Assembly: GCF_900115565.1 (NCBI RefSeq)
Contig: NZ_FOWW01000002.1
Location: 421,160-485,159, forward strand
Direction: 5' to 3'
DNA: 64,000 nt
Source: Amycolatopsis arida
Lineage (GTDB): Bacteria > Actinomycetota > Actinomycetes > Mycobacteriales > Pseudonocardiaceae
Within the stretch, counting starts at the first letter, position 1; every line of letters starts with the position of its first letter. A program made the position numbers and the translations under genes. Positions 18,681-28,813 of this stretch are shown here, one piece after another. Under the pieces are notes generated by a model, which saw only the letters and a list, made by a program, of their open reading frames with translations, had not been told where the DNA came from and did no database searches.

Positions 18681-19901
18681 ATGCCCGAAGCCGTCATCGT
18701 GTCCGCCGCCCGCTCACCCATCGGACGCGCCGGCAAGGGGTCGCTGGTGGACCTGCGGCCCGACGACCTGACCGCGCAGATGGTGCGCGCCGCGCTGGAC
18801 AGGGTGCCGCAGCTCGACCCGACCGACATCGACGACCTGATGCTCGGCTGCGGACTACCCGGAGGGGAGTCCGGGTTCAACATGGCCAGGGTGGTCGCCG
18901 TGCTGCTCGGTTACGACCACCTGCCCGGCTGCACGGTCACCCGGTACTGCTCGTCGAGCTTGCAGACCACCCGGATGGCCATGCACGCCATCAAGGCCGG
19001 CGAGGGTGACGTGTTCGTCTCCGCCGGGGTGGAGACGGTGTCCCGGTTCGCCAAGGGCAGCGCCGACTCCTGGCCGGACACGCACAACCCGCTGTTCGCC
19101 GACGCCGAGGCCCGCACCGCGACGGTGGCCGAGCAGGGCGCGGACTCCTGGACCGACCCGAGGGAGCGCGACGAGCTGCCGGACGTCTACATCGCCATGG
19201 GCCAGACCGCGGAGAACCTCGCCCGGTTGAAGAACGTGTCGCGCGAGGAGATGGACGAGTTCGGCGTGCGCTCGCAGAACCTCGCCGAGAAGGCCATCGC
19301 CGACGGCTTCTGGGCCAAGGACATCACCCCGGTGACGCTGCCCGACGGCACCAGGGTCACCAAGGACGACGGCCCGCGCCCCGGGGTCACCATGGAGGGT
19401 GTCGCCGGGCTCAAGCCGGTGTTCCGCCCGGACGGCAGGGTGACCGCCGGCAACTGCTGCCCGCTCAACGACGGCGCGGCCGCGCTGGTGATCATGTCCG
19501 ACACCAGGGCGAAGGAGCTGGGCATCACTCCGCTGGCGCGGATCGTGTCCACCGGGGTGTCCGCGCTGTCGCCGGAGATCATGGGCTACGGCCCGGTGGA
19601 GGCGTCCCAGCGGGCGCTGCGCCGCGCCGGGATGTCGATCGACGACATCGAACTGGTGGAGATCAACGAGGCGTTCGCCGCGCAGGTGATCCCGTCCTAC
19701 CGCGACCTCGGCATCGACCTCGACCGGCTGAACGTCAACGGCGGCGCGATCGCCGTGGGTCACCCGTTCGGCATGACCGGCGCCCGGATCACCTCGACGC
19801 TGATCAACTCGCTGCGACACCACGACAAGCAGTTCGGGCTGGAGACGATGTGCGTCGGCGGCGGGCAGGGCATGGCCATGGTCCTCGAGCGCCTCAGCTG
19901 A
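18681..19901 (+). CDS. Acetyl-CoA C-acyltransferase (thiolase), FadA3-like
   Basis: 406 residues. Type II thiolase with acylated Cys90 (TRYCSSSLQT), His361 (AVGHPFGMTG) and Cys391 (MCVGGGQG), so all catalytic residues are present. Acts in beta-oxidation or acetoacetyl-CoA formation. The position after cbs matches fadA3 (Rv1074c) of M. tuberculosis. ATG 18681 follows AAGGAG by 8 nt. Divergent from cbs. Confidence 0.92.
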   Translation: MPEAVIVSAARSPIGRAGKGSLVDLRPDDLTAQMVRAALDRVPQLDPTDIDDLMLGCGLPGGESGFNMARVVAVLLGYDHLPGCTVTRYCSSSLQTTRMAMHAIKAGEGDVFVSAGVETVSRFAKGSADSWPDTHNPLFADAEARTATVAEQGADSWTDPRERDELPDVYIAMGQTAENLARLKNVSREEMDEFGVRSQNLAEKAIADGFWAKDITPVTLPDGTRVTKDDGPRPGVTMEGVAGLKPVFRPDGRVTAGNCCPLNDGAAALVIMSDTRAKELGITPLARIVSTGVSALSPEIMGYGPVEASQRALRRAGMSIDDIELVEINEAFAAQVIPSYRDLGIDLDRLNVNGGAIAVGHPFGMTGARITSTLINSLRHHDKQFGLETMCVGGGQGMAMVLERLS

Positions 19902-19924
19902 CCACCGCTTCGACCAAAGCCATC

Positions 19925-19976
19925 AAGGCCACCTGCATGGCAATGAACGCGATGAAGGTGGCCTTCATGGCGTTCA
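19925..19976. repeat. Overlapping inverted repeats after the thiolase
   Basis: TGAACGCGATGAAGG (19944-19958) pairs with CCTTCATGGCGTTCA (19962-19976) with one mismatch and a 3-nt loop. An alternative arm AAGGCCACCTGCAT (19925-19938) pairs with ATGAAGGTGGCCTT (19952-19965), also with one mismatch. The two pairings are mutually exclusive. It could act as the thiolase terminator; the sequence style suggests a dispersed element. Confidence 0.7.
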
Positions 19977-20027
19977 GCGCCGGAAAACGCGCGCGTTCGG
20001 CGGGTGTCGGCGGGGCGCGGAGGGCTC

Positions 20028-20033
20028 TACATT
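20028..20033 (+). promoter_or_regulatory. Leaderless -10 for the 20040 gene
   Basis: TACATT, spacer GGGCGC, then ATG at 20040. Confidence 0.5.
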
Positions 20034-20039
20034 GGGCGC

Positions 20040-20420
20040 ATGAGGTTGCTCGCCGGGTTGTGCACCCTCGCCGGGGCCGTGTTCGCGGTGCTCGGGATGC
20101 TCCGCCCGTGGACCGACGGCCAGGACGCGTCGGAGCTGGCCATCGCCGGCCTGTTCGGTGGCGAGGCCGGCTCCGCCGGGTACTTCGACTCGGTCGCGTT
20201 CCTGCTGCTGCTCGCGGTGGTCGCCGCCGTCGCGGGCCTGCTCGCCCGCTCCAGGACGGTGCTCGGTCTCGGCCTGCTGCTGTGCCTGGTGCCGACCGTG
20301 ATGTGGGCGGTCACCCGGCTGGAGGGGCTCGCCCTGCCCGGGCTGGCCTCGGGCTACACCAGCACCGTCGTGGCCACCGGCGCGTTCCTGCTGGCGACGC
20401 TGCTGCTTCCGCGTCGCTGA
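20040..20420 (+). CDS. Small four-helix membrane protein, unknown
   Basis: 126 residues with hydrophobic segments at about 2-22, 56-76, 80-98 and 105-123. Between helices 1 and 2 is a short polar stretch (RPWTDGQDASE). The ATG lies 6 nt from a -10-like hexamer and has no ribosome site. I do not recognise the family. Confidence 0.6.
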   Translation: MRLLAGLCTLAGAVFAVLGMLRPWTDGQDASELAIAGLFGGEAGSAGYFDSVAFLLLLAVVAAVAGLLARSRTVLGLGLLLCLVPTVMWAVTRLEGLALPGLASGYTSTVVATGAFLLATLLLPRR

Positions 20421-20443
20421 CGGCACGAGACTGACGGCACGAG

Positions 20444-20474
20444 AAGGGGGCGCGCCGGCCGGGCGCGCCCCCTT
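20444..20474. terminator. Bidirectional terminator hairpin
   Basis: Perfect 12-bp stem AAGGGGGCGCGC/GCGCGCCCCCTT with a 7-nt loop between convergent genes. Confidence 0.85.
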
Positions 20475-20488
20475 TCGGTGTCGACCCG

Positions 20489-21313
20489 CTACTCGCCCTG
20501 GAAGTACGAGAGCAGGCGCAGGATCTCCAGGTACAGCCACACCAGGGTGACCATCAGACCGAACGCGACGAACCAGGCGAACTTGGCCGGCACGCCCTCG
20601 CGGATCGCCCGGTCGGCCATGTCGAAGTCCAGCAGGAAGCTGAACGCCGCGATGCCGATCACCACGAGGCTGAAGATGATCGCCATGGTGCTGCCGTCGC
20701 GCAGCCCCATGTTCACGCCGAACAGGCCGAGCACCAGGTTGGCGAGCATCAGGATCAGCGCGCCGCCCATCGCGCCGATGATCCACTTGGTGAGCTTCGG
20801 GGTGACCTTCACCGCGCCGGTCTTGTAGACCACCAGCATCACGGCGAACACGCCGGCGGTGCCCAGGATCGCCTGCAGCCCGATGCCCTCGGCCCCCGGG
20901 ATCATCTCCACGAGGCCGGTGATCGCGCCGAGGAACACACCCTCGACGGCCGCGTAGGCCAGCGTCAGCGCGGCGCTCGCCTTCTGCTTGAAGGTGATGA
21001 ACAGCGCCAGGCCGAGACCGACCAGCATCGGGACGATGATCGCCACCATGACCGAGGTCGCGGCGCCGGCGACGATCTGGCCCTGCGCCCAGATGGCGGT
21101 GATGACGCCGGTGAGCAGCGCCACACCGAGGCTGGCACCGGTCTTGATGACGACGTCGTCGACCGTCATGGGGCGGTCGGCGGCACCGGCAGGGGCCTGT
21201 GGTGCGCCGTAGCCCGGCACACCGCCCTGCGGCTGGTTGAAGCCCGCGTACTGTCCGTACGCCGCACCGGCCGTGGGCAGGTTGCGGAAAGCGGGGTTGC
21301 TTGAGGTACGCAC
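20489..21313 (-). CDS. Bax inhibitor-1/YccA family membrane protein
   Basis: 274 residues. A short Pro/Gly/Gln-rich cytosolic start (residues 1-50), then seven hydrophobic segments ending in DFDMADRAIREG and VWLYLEILRLLSYFQG. The conserved acidic residues of the pore region (LDFDMAD) are present. The family includes pH-sensitive Ca2+ leak channels; the bacterial role is not firmly known. GTG 21313 (RTSSNPAFRNL) follows AGGAGG by 5-6 nt. Confidence 0.92.
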   Translation of the reverse strand: MRTSSNPAFRNLPTAGAAYGQYAGFNQPQGGVPGYGAPQAPAGAADRPMTVDDVVIKTGASLGVALLTGVITAIWAQGQIVAGAATSVMVAIIVPMLVGLGLALFITFKQKASAALTLAYAAVEGVFLGAITGLVEMIPGAEGIGLQAILGTAGVFAVMLVVYKTGAVKVTPKLTKWIIGAMGGALILMLANLVLGLFGVNMGLRDGSTMAIIFSLVVIGIAAFSFLLDFDMADRAIREGVPAKFAWFVAFGLMVTLVWLYLEILRLLSYFQGE

Positions 21314-21674
21314 CTGATCCTCCTGGATCTCCTGCACTTGCACTCGGGTTAACGACCGCCCGTGCCGGCCGGTTCCCGTCGGTAAAGGCGACTTTACTCA
21401 CGTCGTCCGGCGCCGGCCCAGGGCCCGGTCGGCGCGTCGCCCGCACCGCTCGCCGGACGTCAATCCCTTGGCCTATTGCCCGCGCGGCCGCCCACCCGCC
21501 ATTCTCACGTCGCGTGTCCGAACGGTCACGAGGTCGAGTCGGGGAAGTGATCGATCAAGTGTTGGTGACCTGGGAAACCCTCCCGGGCCACGAGCCGTGA
21601 GCGAGGTCATCCTGGCGCGGGACGGCCGCGAGAGGCGGTCACCCGGGCCCCGTGCGCGAAGGAGACGACACACG
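21314..21674. other. Intergenic region between divergent Bax-inhibitor and surface-protein genes
   Basis: 361 nt without a supported gene. It must hold both promoters. A GGGAAG and GAAGGAG lie near the right end; the latter is the ribosome site of the gene at 21675. I see no riboswitch or strong terminator. Confidence 0.5.
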
Positions 21675-23240
21675 ATGGGGCACGGTACTCACCCGGGTAG
21701 CGCAATCGGCGGCCGGTCCCGGCTGCTGAGCGTGCTCACCGTCACCGTCCTCGGCGCACTCGGCGTGGTCGCCCCGGCCCAGCCGGTCGCCGCCGAGCCG
21801 CCACCACCCGGTGTCGAGGAGGGCGTCGGCCACGAGGTGCCCGGGCAGACCTACCGGGATCGGAGCGGGAGCACCGACTGGCTGGGCACCTACGTGGTGC
21901 GCGACGAGCACGTGTTCTGCGTGCAGTTCGCGTTCAAGGCGCCGAAGACCGGCGAGGAGTACGAGCCGGGCGACGAGCTGCTCACCAAGTGGGGAGACCC
22001 GCTGGCCCCGGACGTCGCGGCGAACATCTCCTACCTGCTGCTGCGCCACGGCGACACCCGCGACGCCGACGAGGCCGCCGCGCTGGCGCACCTGCTGCAC
22101 TCCTGGACCGCCGCGCCGAGGGACGGCCACGACGACCTGAACCCGACGAAGGGTTTCGAGGAGATCGGGTACGACGTCGAGCTGCACCTCTCCGGCCTGC
22201 CCGAGGGCGCCAAGGACGCGGTGGAGCGGCTGCGCGCCGACGCCGAGACCAACCGTGGCCCGTGGACGGCCAGCGTGACCCCACCGAAGGGCGAGCAGAC
22301 CATCGGCACCGCGGGCGAGTGGACGATCTCGGTGCGCAACGCTCGGGACGCGGGGGTGCCGGACGTGCCGATCACCCTGACCCTCACCGACGCGGTCCTC
22401 GACGGCGACGAGCCGGCCGACCCGGTGGAGCGGGCGAACACCGAGGCCAGCGGGTCCACCGAGGACAGCGCGGACCGGTTCGGTACCGGGGTCGCCGAGG
22501 GCGCCGAGGACACCGAGCCGGCCGCCGAGCCCGTCACGGTGACCACCGGAAAGGACGGCACGGCGACCGTGCGGGTCGTCCCGACCGGGCAGCAACCGAA
22601 GGTCGTGGCCACGCTGTCCGCTCCGGCCGACCGGCCCTACGTGCGGCACCCCGTGCGGAACGAGAAGACCCAGCGCGTGGTGTCCACCGGCGGCGAGCGC
22701 GAGCTGACCGCGGAGGGCGTGACCAAGGCCCGCACCCAGCCCGGGGTCGTGCGGGTGGCCAAGGTGGACAGCCGGACCGGCGACGGCATCGCCGGGGTGG
22801 CGCTGCGGCTGACCGGCGAGGACCGGACCTCCCCCGCGCTCGGCCAGGACGACCAGCCACTGCTCGGCGCGGACGGTGAGCCGACCGTGGTCATCACCGA
22901 GGGCGCCGACGGCACGGTCACCGTCGAGAACCTGCGCACGCCGCAGGAGGTCTGCGTCGTCGAGGTGAGCCCGCCGAGCGGCTACGACCAGGCGTTCGAC
23001 CCGGCCGACCCACCGGCGGCGTGCGGCAGGCTGGAAGCCGGCGACACGCTCGTGCTCGAGGTGGCCAACGCGCCCAACGACGTACCACGCACGATCCCGG
23101 CGGGCACCGCGAAGACCATGGCGCAGAGCGCCACCCGGTCCGCGCCGTCCGGCGCCGCGCTCGCCGCGCTGGGCGGGCTGGCGCTGCTCGGGTCGATGCT
23201 GGTGGGGTGGGTCGCCCGGCGGCGGTTCACCGGGCGCTGA
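21675..23240 (+). CDS. Secreted surface protein with TED-like N-terminal domain and SpaA-like domain
   Basis: 521 residues. Signal peptide about 1-40 (LLSVLTVTVLGALGVVAPAQ, cut near AAEP). Residues 55-170 (VFCVQFAFKAP through ALAHLLHSW) have the look of the Cys-thioester adhesin domains of Gram-positive bacteria, though the thioester itself cannot be proved. A Glu/Asp-rich linker follows, then a SpaA/prealbumin-like beta domain near 365-450 (VVRVAKVDSRTGDGIAGVAL). C-terminus: membrane helix and RRRFTGR. There is no LPXTG; the nearest stretch is RTIPAGTAKT. A sortase gene follows 19 nt later. Confidence 0.75.
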   Translation: MGHGTHPGSAIGGRSRLLSVLTVTVLGALGVVAPAQPVAAEPPPPGVEEGVGHEVPGQTYRDRSGSTDWLGTYVVRDEHVFCVQFAFKAPKTGEEYEPGDELLTKWGDPLAPDVAANISYLLLRHGDTRDADEAAALAHLLHSWTAAPRDGHDDLNPTKGFEEIGYDVELHLSGLPEGAKDAVERLRADAETNRGPWTASVTPPKGEQTIGTAGEWTISVRNARDAGVPDVPITLTLTDAVLDGDEPADPVERANTEASGSTEDSADRFGTGVAEGAEDTEPAAEPVTVTTGKDGTATVRVVPTGQQPKVVATLSAPADRPYVRHPVRNEKTQRVVSTGGERELTAEGVTKARTQPGVVRVAKVDSRTGDGIAGVALRLTGEDRTSPALGQDDQPLLGADGEPTVVITEGADGTVTVENLRTPQEVCVVEVSPPSGYDQAFDPADPPAACGRLEAGDTLVLEVANAPNDVPRTIPAGTAKTMAQSATRSAPSGAALAALGGLALLGSMLVGWVARRRFTGR

Positions 23241-23259
23241 TCCGGTGCGCGACGAGCCC

Positions 23260-23994
23260 ATGACCGGACCCGTGCCCAATGCCCCGCCCCCGGCGGACCG
23301 GCCGCGGCTGGTCACCGCCTTCCTGGCGGGGGTGGCGAGCCTGCTCGCCGTCGAGCTCCTGGTGGCCGGCGCGCTGCTGGTGCCGCCGGCGAACACCGTC
23401 GCCGGCACCGCCCGCCCCGCTCCGCCACCACCCGCGCCGGCCGCCGCCGTCTCCCCCGCCCCGCCGGCGACCGGGGCCCCGGCCGAGCCCGCACCGCCGG
23501 AACCGGAGCCGGAACCGGAACCGGAGCCCGCACCGGCCGCCGCGGAGAGCGGCCAGCGGCCCGGCACCCTCCGGCTGCCCGGCGGCGGCACCGCCACCCT
23601 GGTGCGCAAGGAGGTGGTCGGGCCGAACGCGGTGCTGCCGGTGCCGGAGAACCTCGGCGAGGCCACGTGGTGGGGCGCGGGCCTCGGCGCGCCCAGCGGT
23701 GCCAGCGTGTTCGCCGGGCACGTCAACTGGCGCGGCCGGGTGGGACCGTTCGCCGAGCTGTGGCACGCCGAGGTCGGCGCGCGGGTGACCGTGGTCGACG
23801 CGGACGGGAAGGCCTGGACCTACCGGATCAGCCAGGTGCTCACCCTGCACAAGGACGAGCTGCCGAACCGGGCGGGCGAGCTGTTCGCGCAGAGCGGCCC
23901 GCACCGGATCGTGCTGGTCACCTGCGGCGGCCGCTGGCTCGGCGGGAACACCGGCTACGCCGACAACCGCGTCGTGATCGCCGAACCGGCGTGA
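23260..23994 (+). CDS. Class F sortase
   Basis: 244 residues. An N-terminal membrane anchor (residues 15-38), a Pro/Ala/Glu linker with an EPEP tract, then the sortase fold: His in FAGHVNW, catalytic Cys in VLVTCGG and Arg in YADNRVV, the three residues of the transpeptidase. The Cys context is that of class F sortases. ATG 23260 and GTG 23245 are both possible starts; neither has a clear ribosome site. It is probably cotranscribed with the surface protein and may anchor it to peptidoglycan. Confidence 0.85.
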   Translation: MTGPVPNAPPPADRPRLVTAFLAGVASLLAVELLVAGALLVPPANTVAGTARPAPPPPAPAAAVSPAPPATGAPAEPAPPEPEPEPEPEPAPAAAESGQRPGTLRLPGGGTATLVRKEVVGPNAVLPVPENLGEATWWGAGLGAPSGASVFAGHVNWRGRVGPFAELWHAEVGARVTVVDADGKAWTYRISQVLTLHKDELPNRAGELFAQSGPHRIVLVTCGGRWLGGNTGYADNRVVIAEPA

Positions 23995-24034
23995 CGGCAC
24001 CACGAGATCCACGTCCGGAACGACGAGAGCTACG

Positions 24035-24067
24035 TTCCAGACCGCGAGAGCGACGTTCGCTCTGGAA
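24035..24067. repeat. Nested palindrome between sortase and SDR genes
   Basis: Outer arms TTCCAGA (24035-24041) and TCTGGAA (24061-24067) enclose AGAGCGA CGT TCGCTCT (24047-24063). A related GAGAGCTACGTT lies just upstream. It is probably a terminator or dispersed repeat. Confidence 0.65.
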
Positions 24068-24126
24068 TGGACTGCGGGCACAATGCCCCCGTACGCGGTG
24101 CGGATCGGCGGCGAGGAGGTAGGGGC

Positions 24127-26121
24127 ATGCCCAACTATCTGGTGACCGGCGCCACCGGACTGATCGGCCGGCACTTCACCAGCCTGCTGCTGGACAGGGA
24201 CGACACCGAACGGGTCACCCTGCTGGTCCGCGAGTCGTCCCGGGAACGGCTGGCCGACCTGGTCGCCGGCTGGCCGCACCCGGAGCGGGTCACCCTGGTC
24301 ACCGGCGACCTCGGCGAGCCCCTGCTCGGCGTGAGCGAGGTCACCCGGGAGCGGCTCCGCGGCACGGTCGACCACGTGGTGCACCTGGCCGCGCTGTACG
24401 ACCTCACCGCCGACGACGAGGCCAGCGTGAAGGCCAACGTCGAGGGCACCCGCCAGGTCGTCGCGCTCGCCGCCGACCTGGGCGCCCGTTGCCTGCACCA
24501 CGTGTCGTCGGTGGCCGTCGCCGGTGACTACGCCGGCGTGTTCACCGAGGACATGTTCGACGCCGGGCAGCGGCTGGTCACGCCCTATCACCGGACCAAG
24601 TTCGAGGCCGAGCGGCTGGTCCGCGAGCAGCACGACGTGCCGTGGCGGGTGTACCGGCCCGCGGTGGTCGTCGGGCACTCGACGACCGGCGAGATGGGCA
24701 AGATCGACGGCCCGTACTACCTGTTCAGCGCCATCAGCCGGCTGGCGGCCCTGCCCAGCCTGCCGATGGTCGCGCCGGACATTGGCGACACCAACATCGT
24801 CCCGGTCGACTACGTGGCCGCGGCGCTGCGGGAGCTGGTCAGCAGGGAGGGCCTCGACGGGCGCACGTTCCACCTGGTCAACCCGGAGCCGCAACCGGTG
24901 GCGGCGGTCTACAACGCGTTCGCCCGTGCCGCCGGGGCGCCGACCATCGCCGTCGAGCTGGACGAGCGGCTCTCCGCCGGCATCGTCGGCCTGGCCAGGC
25001 TCAGCGACCACGTCCCCGGCGTCACCATCGCCCGCGACGCCGTGCTGGAGCGGCTCGGCATCCCGCCGGTGCTGCTCGAGACGTTGACGTTCCCCTCGGT
25101 GTTCTCCTCCGCGGCGACCCGCGGGGAGCTGACCGGCACCGGCGTCGACGTGCCCCGGCTGGAGGACTACGCGCCGGTGCTGTGGCGGTACTGGCGCGAG
25201 CACCTCGACCCGTTCCGTGCCCGCCGGCACGGCCCGCGCGGCGAGCTGGACGGGCGCACGGTGGTGATCACCGGCGCCTCGTCGGGCATCGGGAGGGCCA
25301 CCGCGCTCGAGGTGGCCGCCAAGGGCGGGATTCCGCTGCTGGTGGCCCGGCGCGAGCACGAGCTGGAGGAGGTCCGCGACGCGATCGTCGCCGCCGGCGG
25401 GCAGGCGTCGGTGTACCCGGCCGACCTCACCGACGAGGAGTCCGTCCGCAAGATCGTCGCGGCGATGCTGGCCGACCACGGGCGGGTGGACATGCTGGTC
25501 AACAACGCCGGCCGGTCCATCCGCCGATCGATCAGGCTGTCCTACGACCGCTTCCACGACTACGAGCGGGCGATGGCGATCAACTACTTCGGTGCGGTGC
25601 GACTGATCCTCGCGCTGCTGCCGCACATGTCCGCACGCAAGTTCGGGCACATCGTCAACGTCTCGTCGATCGGGGTGCAGGGCATCGCGCCGCGCTTCTC
25701 CGCCTACGTGGCGTCCAAGGCGGCACTGGACTACTTCGCCAAGATCGCGGCGACCGAGACGCACGGCGACGGGATCACCTTCACGACCATCCACATGCCA
25801 CTGGTGCGCACGCCGATGATCCGGCCGACGAGAATCTACGACGCGTTCCCGACGAAGTCGCCGGAACAGGCGGCGGACATGGTGATCAGGGCGCTCGAGG
25901 AGCGGCCGAAGCACATCGGAACCCCGACAGGGCGGATGATCCAGCTCGCCTACGCGCTCACCCCCGGGCTCACCGATGCCGTTGCCTACCAAGGGTTCCG
26001 AGTGTTCCCGGACTCCACGGCCGCCGGCGGGACCGGTGAACTGCGGGTCGGCCGCGGGGAGCGGCATCTGTCCAAGGCGGCCATGGCGCTGGCGAAGCTG
26101 GTCCGCGGGTTCCACTGGTGA
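24127..26121 (+). CDS. Two-domain SDR oxidoreductase (extended SDR + classical SDR), acyl-CoA-reductase-like
   Basis: 664 residues. The N-terminal extended SDR/NAD_binding_4 domain has TGATGLIG (7-14) and the Tyr154-x3-Lys158 pair (YHRTK). The C-terminal classical SDR has TGASSGIG (382-389), NNAG, catalytic Ser near 513 and Tyr527-x3-Lys531 (YVASK). Both active sites look intact. The same two-module layout is seen in mycobacterial fatty acyl-CoA reductases such as Rv3391, so reduction of long acyl chains is a fair guess; the substrate is not provable here. GAGGAGG precedes ATG 24127. Confidence 0.85.
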   Translation: MPNYLVTGATGLIGRHFTSLLLDRDDTERVTLLVRESSRERLADLVAGWPHPERVTLVTGDLGEPLLGVSEVTRERLRGTVDHVVHLAALYDLTADDEASVKANVEGTRQVVALAADLGARCLHHVSSVAVAGDYAGVFTEDMFDAGQRLVTPYHRTKFEAERLVREQHDVPWRVYRPAVVVGHSTTGEMGKIDGPYYLFSAISRLAALPSLPMVAPDIGDTNIVPVDYVAAALRELVSREGLDGRTFHLVNPEPQPVAAVYNAFARAAGAPTIAVELDERLSAGIVGLARLSDHVPGVTIARDAVLERLGIPPVLLETLTFPSVFSSAATRGELTGTGVDVPRLEDYAPVLWRYWREHLDPFRARRHGPRGELDGRTVVITGASSGIGRATALEVAAKGGIPLLVARREHELEEVRDAIVAAGGQASVYPADLTDEESVRKIVAAMLADHGRVDMLVNNAGRSIRRSIRLSYDRFHDYERAMAINYFGAVRLILALLPHMSARKFGHIVNVSSIGVQGIAPRFSAYVASKAALDYFAKIAATETHGDGITFTTIHMPLVRTPMIRPTRIYDAFPTKSPEQAADMVIRALEERPKHIGTPTGRMIQLAYALTPGLTDAVAYQGFRVFPDSTAAGGTGELRVGRGERHLSKAAMALAKLVRGFHW

Positions 26122-26229
26122 CTCGCGCACCGGGGACGCTGCGTAGCGGGGGTGCGGCCAATCGGGCAGGATTTCCTTTGTGGGCGGGAATACCGCTCTC
26201 CTTGACGGCGATCGCACGGGGTGCCCGGG

Positions 26230-26235
26230 TACGGT
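26230..26235 (+). promoter_or_regulatory. Leaderless -10 for the DivIVA-like gene
   Basis: TACGGT, spacer CGTGAC, then ATG at 26242. Confidence 0.5.
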
Positions 26236-26241
26236 CGTGAC

Positions 26242-27225
26242 ATGGCGGCTGAGCGAGACAACGGGCTGGTCCCCCTGCGCCGGGACTTCGACCAGGTGTG
26301 GCACGGTTTCGACCGCAACCAGGTGCGGCAGTACGTCGAGCACGTCGAGCACCACCTGCGACGGCTGATCTCCGACCGGGACGCGTCGATGGCGCAGGCC
26401 AACACGCTGTCCCGGGAGCTGGAGAACGCGCGGCGGGAGATGGCGAAGCTGCGCGAGCGGGTCGAGGAGCTGAAGAAGCCACCGGAGCGGCCGGAGGACC
26501 TCGACGAGCGGCTGCAGCGCACGGTCGAGCTCGCCAACGCCAGGGCCGAGGAGATCGTCAGCAGTGCCCAGGTGGCCGCCGAGGAGCACTGGGCACGGAC
26601 CACCAAGGCGGCCGACACCCTGCGGGAGCGCTACACGAAGCTGCTCCGCCAGGTCGAGGCGCAGGCCGAGGCCATGGAGAAGGAACACCAGGAGGCGCTG
26701 GAGGCCACCAAGGCCGAGGTGAAGCAGCTCACCACCGAGGCGGCGCGGCGGCGGGCGGCGCTGGACGCCGAGGCGGAGGGCAAGCGCCGCCGGATCGAGC
26801 GCGACTTCGACGCGAAGATGGCCGCCGAGAAGGCCGCGCTGGACAAGCACGTCGCCGACCAGAAGACGGCCAGCAAGAACCAGGCCGAGAAGCGGATCGC
26901 CGAGGCCACCGCGAAGGCCAAGCGCCTGGTGGACGAAGCGACCGCCGAGGCCCGCCGGCTGGTCGACGAGGCGACCGCCGACGCGAAGCGGCGCACCGAC
27001 GAGGCCAACCGGGTGGTGGACCGGCTGACCAAGATCCGCGACGAGGTCGCCAGCCGGCTGCGCAAGGCCGACGAACTGCTCGACCGCGCCGAGCCCGCGC
27101 TGCGGCCCCTCGACGACGAGGCCGCCGAGCTCGCCGCCCCGACACTGCCCCCCACCAGCGGCAACGGCGGCGACCCGGACTCGGAGAAGACCCAACCAGC
27201 CATGCCCCGCCCCGCCCACACCTGA
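26242..27225 (+). CDS. DivIVA-like coiled-coil protein
   Basis: 327 residues. The N-terminus LRRDFDQVWHGFDRNQVRQYVEHVE resembles the DivIVA membrane-binding lead and first coil. Residues 40-270 are nearly continuous heptad-type coiled coil rich in Ala, Glu, Lys and Arg, with repeats such as ATAKAKRLVDEATAEARRLVDEATAD. The C-terminus is Pro-rich and disordered. Such proteins organise polar growth or septum structures in actinobacteria; the exact role is inferred. Confidence 0.8.
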   Translation: MAAERDNGLVPLRRDFDQVWHGFDRNQVRQYVEHVEHHLRRLISDRDASMAQANTLSRELENARREMAKLRERVEELKKPPERPEDLDERLQRTVELANARAEEIVSSAQVAAEEHWARTTKAADTLRERYTKLLRQVEAQAEAMEKEHQEALEATKAEVKQLTTEAARRRAALDAEAEGKRRRIERDFDAKMAAEKAALDKHVADQKTASKNQAEKRIAEATAKAKRLVDEATAEARRLVDEATADAKRRTDEANRVVDRLTKIRDEVASRLRKADELLDRAEPALRPLDDEAAELAAPTLPPTSGNGGDPDSEKTQPAMPRPAHT

Positions 27226-27241
27226 CCCCGCACCCCGCGCG

Positions 27242-27475
27242 CGTATCCGCCGTGCACGTCCGCGTGTCCGCCGTCCACGTCCGCGTGTCCGCCGTCCACG
27301 TCCGCGTGTTGGCCGTCCACGTCGCCGCGTTGGCCCTCCGCGACGACGCGTTGGCCGCCTGCGCCGGCTCCGCCCGCGGTCTACCGCTGTCCAGGAAGCG
27401 CGGACACGCGTACACGAACCGCGGACACGCGTACACGAACCGCGGACACGCGTACGGGGAGCGCGGACACGCGGG
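27242..27475. repeat. Two opposed 21-bp repeat arrays between convergent genes
   Basis: Left array: 21-bp units from 27242, 27263, 27284, 27305, 27326 and 27347; the best two (27263, 27284) are exact, GTGTCCGCCGTCCACGTCCG plus C. Right array: units from 27399, 27420, 27441 and 27462, CGCGGACACGCGTACACGAA plus C. The left cores read CGCGTGTCCGC and the right cores GCGGACACGCG, so the arrays are inverted relative to each other and could fold into one long stem. Confidence 0.8.

Positions 27476-28813
<1,338 letters not shown>

Noticed and set aside
27242-27475. CRISPR array
   Set aside because: The repeats are contiguous 21-bp units with no unique spacers and no cas genes nearby.
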